Origin: Nemertoderma westbladi
Taxonomy: Eukaryota > Xenacoelomorpha > Nemertodermatida > Nemertodermatidae
DNA: 49,057 bases
Direction: 5' to 3'
NCBI GenBank assembly: GCA_032718475.1
Contig: JAUCBJ010005592.1
Span: 1-49,057, forward strand
The position numbers were made by a program, and so were the translations under genes. How positions within the stretch are numbered: position 1 is the stretch's first letter; every line of letters begins with the position of its first letter. Of this stretch, positions 42,849 through 49,057 are shown piece by piece. The notes beneath the pieces were generated by a model. That model had not been told where the DNA came from. It did not search any database and was given only the letters and a program-made list of their open reading frames with translations.

Positions 42849-42914
42849 CCTCTTCTGCAGATTTCGGTGGCTAGTGGTTGAGTTTTATCTGGGGCGGCAG
42901 CTGGTTTTAGTTAC
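42849..42914 (-). other. 5' leader of the LTR element; primer-binding site not recognised
   Basis: Only 66 bases separate the 5' LTR from the ORF1 start. After the LTR end (CGTCACA) the text is GTAACTAAAACCAGCTGCCG. No TGG beginning a tRNA-complementary string lies within the first 20 bases, unlike most LTR elements. Confidence 0.6.
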
Positions 42915-43444
42915 TGTGACGGGATCCAGGAGGGATCCCGATTTATCCGGTATTTTAGTTTACGCGTCCCCGCCGTGTATAAAGAGTAAACGAAAGCAGT
43001 GAATGAGTTCTGATGTTCGGTGTATAATAACTGATGGGTATAAGATATAGATATAGATATGTGGAAGGCGGGATACGGTAACTAAAAGTCCCGTGCTCCC
43101 CTATCTAAACTAACTAACCTATGCTAGCACTACTGCATTGAGATAACTGAATTACTGATTAATAGGTTACTGATTATATTACACGGTTGGCCTAATTACT
43201 ACCTAATCGATGCCTTGCCCCCCTCTGATTGGTTGATACCCTTGTTGGCGCCCCGTGGAGTGTTCCCGTTCACTCCACCTGTACTCTCTGGGTTAGGGGT
43301 TTGGCCCCTGACCCTTTATTGTGTGCTTCCTTCCCACTCTTATTGGGATGGCACGAGTTGGTTAATTGCCCAATCTCGTGGCTCCCAATATTGCTTATCG
43401 GCTTATAACTTTATGGGGTGTTAGCGGGATTGAATAAGCTAACA
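42915..43444 (-). repeat. 5' LTR (right) of the BEL/Pao-like element
   Basis: 530 bp, identical to the left LTR except A at 43,181. TG...CA ends, followed by ACCCTTAGTAGG, where copy A of the dispersed repeat resumes. Confidence 0.97.
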
Positions 43445-43916
43445 ACCCTTAGTAGGCCTTTCTGCAGTTTTCGGTACCGGTCACATTACGTAGGTTTTAA
43501 CTATACTTGTGAGTACTGCTCTTATGTAGTTGAATTCATATTTTTTGGTCCTGATGATATCCCAACGGGGAGAAATATATTGACCGATTATTTTACATCA
43601 ACTTTTCTTAAACTGGGCGATCAATCTCCTGCACCACCACCCCCGCACAAATGATGGATCATTGCACGCCCTCAAGTCGGCAGTTCGTAGTGAAGTCATC
43701 AGGGATTACTCGGTCATTATTGAGCAGCTGACGTGCGCCTCTTAACGCCTTGACATTTAACCGCCTTTTTTTGTAGATGGCTGGATTTAAATATAAAAGA
43801 TTAAGTGCTAGTCAAGCTGCATCCGATTTTCTTCTTTCTTTAGCATCATTTACTGACTGATTAACTCTGACACTTGCACGATAGCAGATGCATGTTTACA
43901 TGGTTGACCTCTCTTG
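43445..43916 (+). repeat. Dispersed repeat copy A, right part
   Basis: Matches copy B from 48,586 to the window end with few differences (for example ACCACC/ACAACC near 43,635). Contains TTTAAATATAAAAG. It may continue past 43,916, but copy B is cut by the window edge, so the true end is unknown. Confidence 0.93.
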
Positions 43917-45089
43917 TATAGAAATGTAACCGGCATGTTTGTATGTATGAATGTTTAATAAGATGTATTCCGGTGAAATTCCAGTAAACCCGTAGTTTTT
44001 AAAACCAAGAAGAATAATTGGGTTGAAAATATAAAAGTGGTACTTTTTCCTATCACAATAATAATGATGATGTCAAGGGAACATGAATTTTGTGGAAGAT
44101 ATAAATCTTGCGTGGAAGCATAAATATGTTATTGTCTAAGGGTAAAAGTAATTTTGAAGTCTCTTCACCATCAGTTCACGGTGAATTATTCGTCCTTTTG
44201 AATTCAAATCGAAAGCAAATCATTAAATGCGTGTCGCTTGTCGATAATTTTTCATAACAAAATCGAATTTGCGTTAATTATTTGAATTTCTCGGATCATT
44301 GTTCGTTTTACTTGGGTTATACAGTAGCACCGATGTTATCTGCTAGAATCCCCCCCCCCCCCCCCCCGCCCATCCACCTCCCCGAATAAAGTTTGTCCGG
44401 GAGAGGGAGGTGAAAGTACCACCATATGGTAGAACTACCCCCTAAACAAATTATATTGATGCACAATGGACTAATATTACGTACAGTATAACGGACTAAT
44501 ATTGCATACTGCATGACGGACTAATATTGCATACTGCATGACGACTAATAATATGGATACAGCGCCATATACCGTAACACATAATGTCACCATAGTAACA
44601 CCCACGCTAGAATTAGAAGCAAGTTAAAAAGAACAATAGAAAGCTTGCCCCATTGCATAGTAAGAAATAAATAGCGCACTGCTAGTATCCAAGGATACAT
44701 AATAATAACGTGGCATTCTGGAAGACACTGACTAACGGACAAATGGCCCGAGTGTGTGTAATTTGTGACAGTTGTGTGTGTGGAATTTGTGAGTTTATAG
44801 GCGAATGTTACTACTAAGGTGTGTTTACAGTAGCGAGTCGCAATTGTGAAAGTAAGCCTAACTCTCCAGTAAGAACCTGAAGTCTATCTAAGCCTTTGGG
44901 ACGGACAGTGGAGTGACTCGTGCTAGTGTCGTTGTCGTTGTGTAGCTACACGTTGGCGGAAAACACAGCGGCGACGATACATTTGCGCTGAGGCTCTTAT
45001 ACTGTCCGGGGGCTGATTGGGGTAGGCAGCGACGCTCGCTAGCCTAATTATAAGCTCATTATAATATTAATAAACTCATATATAGCTGA
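43917..45089. other. Intergenic, with a C18 run and a 25-bp short tandem repeat
   Basis: No gene recognised. C18 lies at 44,350-44,367. GGACTAATATT recurs at 44,468, 44,493 and 44,518 (25-bp period, with GCATACTGCATGAC in the later units). The part after 44,750 may be the non-coding lead of the decayed coding region that follows. Confidence 0.5.
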
Positions 45090-46376
45090 TATAACCGAGT
45101 TGATAGAAGATGGTCCTGGTATCGGGGAGCGATATACTCTACCTTTACAAGTGTTTGTTGATAGCTTGATACGCGGCGACGCTAGTCCAACTACTACGAA
45201 GGACGATGGTCGTTATATCGAACCGACGATTTCCTAGAAGCAACTTACGCGTGAATTGGACTATGGAAAATTCACCGCTCGCTACACGCATCGTAATAGT
45301 ACGTATATGGACTTCTTAACCATTGGCCATTCTATCAATTCACACGATACGGACTATGTCGAACATATATCCTACCCAGTGGAGTCGGAACGATAAACTG
45401 AAATTCGAATGCGAAAATTCTATTCGAAATCGACTCGAAAGAAAAGACATTAGAGAGACAAATGGACGCGGTAACTCTAACGTATATTTGGAATTCTTGA
45501 TAGAAGCATTGTAACAACAAATAAATATCATCCGCGTTTCCCCTACCAGACGTGCGTCTTTGGTATTATTACGATAAATGCCCTAGACCCAACTAATAAA
45601 CGGAAAGACATAAACATCCACGGAAACCGAAACTTGTTCGACATATCACCTACGCTCGCTCGACTCAGACGATCCTTGAGTAAACCTACGATCATAGTTC
45701 CGGAATACTCGGTCAGACCACCTCGTTCCTTGATTAGACCTCAGACTTTCGATTCTGATGGTATCCCAGATCCTCACGAGCTGTATTCACTGTTCAAAGA
45801 TCTAGTGCTACCCTAACAATTAATCGGTAACACTCCGGCAGCGAGCTCTAGCTAGCCGCCCATCTTACCTAGCCGTATTGGGACGCGGACACCTAATATC
45901 ACCATTCAACCGTATGGTCGTCCCAGTTTAACGCGATACAACCCTTCATCAAGGTGAAGGAGAGCGTTGTACGAAACGAGTTAAACGCTATTCTACAAAG
46001 ATCAGAAAGGAAACCTGCGTTTGTTCAGATAAACGTAAGTTATAACAGCAAGTCCAAGCGGTAAACGAATTGGCTTTATCTCAGTTCGATTGGGAAACCT
46101 TGAATCTCTAAGAAGATATCGAGCTTAGACAACCCTATTCTCTGCGAGAGTTTTGGACGAGCGTGTCCAACAACAAGCGGAGGAAAATCAGCTCGAGGAG
46201 AAGCAGATCGAAATGGACGAGACATTGACCGTAACCCTAAACCTTCTGATGCAATTGTATTGCACCCTTCACCCAGGAGTTATAGCCCTCCTAGTAAAGT
46301 GGCTCGCCCCAAAGAGAAAAGGACTCTTGCTAGTCTCAAGAAACTGCGTAAACGCCGTCCGCGCAAGAAAAACTAA
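45090..46376 (+). pseudogene. Decayed coding region of unknown family, ending in a basic tail
   Basis: Several adjacent pieces look protein-coding but lie in different frames with stops between. Piece 1, 45,090-45,395, has a stop near 45,230 and reads for example GERYTLPLQVFVDSL and GKFTARYTHRNS. Piece 2, about 45,370-45,480, is in another frame (LKFECENSIRNRLERKDI). Piece 3, 45,480-45,816, is open and contains RNLFDISPTLARLRRSL and PRSLIRPQTFDSDG, then TAA. Pieces after 45,820 include RPSLTRYNP and a glutamine-rich coil (ERVQQQAEENQLEEKQ). The last piece ends KKLRKRRPRKKN before TAA at 46,374. Codon choice is similar throughout. It may be an old transposon or endogenous virus structural gene; I do not recognise the family. 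Confidence 0.45.
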
Positions 46377-47689
46377 CTGTTTAGAGTATCTTTATATTTT
46401 AGAAACTGTGATTTTTATATTTTATAGACTAAAATCCCATTTTCTGGGAGCGGTGTAAAAGCTTTTGCGGAATTGCCCGGTTATTTTCCCCGTAAAGTGC
46501 TCTGTAGTTGGTTTAGCAGGCATAAAAGGCCGTGTCATTGCTGTACCGGTGTTTTTAGGGGACATAAAAGCTATTTCTTCGGTATGTGTACTTTAGAGGA
46601 CATAATTAGCAATTCTATGACGCAACGCCCTAGATCCTCTTGAAACAGTGTCGTTACTATGACGACAGCTAACGGCTGAGCTTTACACGTGTAGCTTGCC
46701 CGGAGCCTTGCCTTGGTTCTTTGTTCTGCTCAGCTCAAAATGACGACATCTATCAGCTGTTTCCACGTGGAGCTTTTTGCCATTCGACCAATCAGAGATT
46801 CCCTCTTTGTGTAAAGCTGTACAGCAGAATTACAGGATTCAGTACTGACGTTTCCCCCACGCCTAGAACACCGGCCGGGGAATGTTTTCTGACATTAGAG
46901 CGTCTTTAATTATAAGATCATCAAACTGTTATCTTGGTCAACTCGGTCTCGGTCACGGTTTTGCACCTCGGCATCTGATTAAGCACCCTGACGTAAACTG
47001 CTTTTCGCCGCATTATTTACTGCTATTTACTGTGTTGTTAATTGTATCATTCGTTTACTTATTATTATTGGGAAGAATATTGATAACGATCCGAAAACCC
47101 AATCTTCTTGATACACTAAGGTTAGAGAGACCGGTTACATATAACAATTTGCGACATACATTATCGTCGTTTGTAGTGAGTTCAATGCTACTTAATAGGC
47201 CCTACAAATGTCGGTTGTTATTCTCTTTATATATGATTAAAATCAGTGAATATCGGCAATTCAGTGTGCAGTTGTGTCAATAGTCTGTGTGCTTGACCGA
47301 GTAACAAAGCATTTCCTAAAGAATGCACTTTGGTCATCTATAAGACATACTGTTGTGTATAGTGTAAGTCATAGCTCTGTTTAAATAGATAGAGCGCCAC
47401 GTCCTAAAGGAACTGCTAATATTTCCCGAAAGTGAATAATATTCGTCAGAGATTATATATTAACGATCAATCGAATAGTACGGTAGGCCTGCACCGCAAT
47501 CAAATTAAAGCATCCAAATCCGGTCTCCCGGGTATATCCAGCGGGTGAATGGTTGCGCACAGACTGGCTTTGGCTAATGTTAGAATTATTATAGGTATTC
47601 AATACTTGTCATAGGCTGGAGTAGATTTATAACCTAGAAGACATATAGATTTGGCGGGTTAAACTGCCAAAGGTCTTAAAAGCGCGAAC
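46377..47689. other. Intergenic, no gene recognised
   Basis: Mixed composition with a CCAATCAGAG motif at about 46,788. A 133-codon frame (46,882-47,283) has a hydrophobic stretch (LLLFTVLLIVSFVYLLLLG) but no other coding evidence and no known domain. Confidence 0.4.
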
Positions 47690-49057
47690 AAGAGCCAAAG
47701 CTGGGCTTAAAACTAAAAGGGCTGTAATAAAGCCCGGAACAATACCAAACAGTACCCTCAGAGCGTCAGAGGATAATGTGATTCCAGTCCATTTCAATAA
47801 TCAATAATTTGTTCATTTTTCAATAGGTTAGACAAGATATTATACACGTATTGCAATAATAATTAATTAATTGCACGTGATGATTTTCGAAATGCTATAT
47901 GATATATATATAAGATACGATACATATAAATATGATGAAGGACCTGTGTTACTGTTATGTACTGTAAATAAGAGGGACGATAAATGTCACCGCATGTACT
48001 GTAGCTGCGCTGCCCTTGTGCAGAATGCACCAATTATCTCATCTAAGATACCAAAGGCCTCAAAGATTTGTTGTTTTGGTTAGATTTATAGCCGTTACGT
48101 AACCATTGGATTTTGTAAAAACCTGGTATTCTACGGATGGGTGGGGGGGGGGGGGGGGGGGGGGTCAACTGCAAAGTGATAAATATACAGCAGAAAGTCA
48201 GTAGTCAGGTCCACTTACAAGCTGGATCCTTTTCATTAACATTATTCTGTTAAAAATGCTGCAGCAGTTTCTACTTCATCACCTATGGGGACGTACAGTA
48301 TTTGTGACCCGAGGGAGACAAGCTGCTGCTGTATGTAGGCCTAGTGAAGTCCATAGTGGTGCAGGTGATTTAACGCCCCCATGACCGATATGGCACGAGA
48401 CACAACATATATATATTCAATTTGCAATAAATTAACCCCTATTTTTGCACTCAAGCCAGCCGAGCCCCCATTAAGATTCAATTTCTCCAACGTCTGATGA
48501 CAATGGCAACATAGTTCTGTACGTAGTAAAAGTTTTAGTCAAAATCTACATATCTACTGTATTATATTCAATTTGCAATAAATTAACCCTTAGTAGGCCT
48601 TTCTGCAGTTTTCGGTACCGGTCACAGTACGTAGGTTTTAACTATACTTGTGAGTACTGCTCTTATGTAGTTGAATTCATATTTTTTGGTCCTGATGATA
48701 TCCCAATGGGGAGAAATATATTGACCGATTATTTAACATCAACTTTTCTTAAACTGGGCGATCAATCTCCTGCACCACAACCCCCGCACAAACGATGGAT
48801 CATTGCAACGCCCTCAAGTCGGCAGTTCGTAGTGAAGTCATCAGGGATTACTCGGTCATTATTGAGCAGCTGACGTGCGCCTCTTAACGCCTGACATTTA
48901 ACCGCCTTTTTTTGTAGATGGCTGGATTTAAATATAAAAGATTAAGTGCTAGTCAAGCTGCATCCGATTTTCTTCTTTCTTTAGCATCATTTACTGACTG
49001 ATTAACTCTGACTCTTGCACGATAGCAGATGCATGTTTACATGGTTGACCTCTCTTG
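47690..49057 (+). repeat. Dispersed repeat copy B, uninterrupted, cut by the window end
   Basis: Runs from AAGAGCCAAAGCTGGGC to the last base of the window, with G22 at 48,143-48,164 and the intact target ACCCT at 48,586-48,590. It gives the pre-insertion state for the LTR element in copy A. It has no open frame above about 70 codons. Confidence 0.95.

Larger units (their letters stand above)
31677..43444 (-). mobile_element. Non-autonomous BEL/Pao-like LTR retrotransposon with an extra exonuclease-like ORF, 11,768 bp
   Basis: Identical-length 530-bp LTRs (TG...CA) enclose two long minus-strand frames: ORF1 (37,140-42,848, Gag-protease) and ORF2 (32,914-35,463, exonuclease-like plus zinc knuckles). 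The LTRs differ at one base (G at 31,943, A at 43,181). The flanks ACCTT (31,672-31,676) and ACCCT (43,445-43,449) form a 5-bp target duplication with one mismatch; the empty site is ACCCT at 48,586-48,590 in copy B. No reverse transcriptase (no Y/F-x-DD block), RNase H or integrase core occurs in any frame of the interior. The DUF1759-like Gag and DUF1758-like protease place it with BEL/Pao (established families). Reverse transcriptase and integrase must come in trans if it moves; that is inference. Confidence 0.9.

Noticed and set aside
30787-43916. Copies A and B as one tandem segmental duplication covering the whole 17 kb
   Set aside because: Only the repeat itself matches; sequence upstream of 30,787 and of 47,690 is unrelated, so these are two copies of a dispersed repeat.
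46882-47283. 133-codon frame with a hydrophobic segment, possible membrane protein
   Set aside because: Single feature in AT-rich DNA, no family similarity, no supporting codon pattern or splice context.

Overview
This is a stretch of animal nuclear DNA, most likely from an invertebrate. I cannot name the species. The evidence is one ciliary gene with spliceosomal introns (NPHP1), metazoan-type LINE, BEL/Pao-like and DNA-transposon sequences, tRNA-derived repeats, and long minisatellites and homopolymer G/C runs in AT-rich DNA. No bacterial operons, rRNA genes or CRISPR arrays were seen.

Layout. 1-4000: a tRNA-derived repeat head, a tandem promoter-like segment, and a decayed CR1-like LINE tail on the minus strand. 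4.0-9.4 kb: three minisatellites (about 15 bp, 81 bp and 28/29 bp units). 11.2-22.2 kb: a complete nephrocystin-1 gene on the plus strand in three coding exons, predicted at 696 residues. Its 8.45 kb second intron carries a 20-bp AATAAA-bearing array that starts at the splice donor, a TTAA-flanked DNA transposon with long inverted termini, and a 3.1 kb array of 21-bp units. Two more minisatellites start at the stop codon and fill the probable 3' UTR. 24.0-24.9 kb: a foldback element with tRNA-like arms and a 70-bp minisatellite. 26.5-30.3 kb: a full-length APE-type LINE on the minus strand with a 12-bp target-site duplication and one frameshift near its C-terminus. 30.8-43.9 kb: a dispersed repeat interrupted by an 11,768-bp LTR element on the minus strand. 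45.1-46.4 kb: a decayed coding region that I do not recognise. 47.7-49.1 kb: a second, uninterrupted copy of the dispersed repeat, which serves as the empty-site reference for the LTR insertion.

The most interesting object is the LTR element. Its two 530-bp LTRs differ at one base, so the insertion is young. It keeps two long open frames: a 1902-residue BEL/Pao-like Gag-protease, and an 849-residue second protein that looks like a 3'-5' exonuclease-fold domain followed by a coiled coil and three CCHC zinc knuckles. I find no reverse transcriptase, RNase H or integrase core between the LTRs. Short pieces at the end of ORF1 look like scars of integrase-flanking sequence, which suggests in-frame deletion of pol. 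If so, it is a non-autonomous element that kept its capsid and protease, acquired a nucleic-acid-processing protein, and presumably borrows reverse transcriptase and integrase in trans. That is inference; the absence of pol and the two open frames are direct observations.
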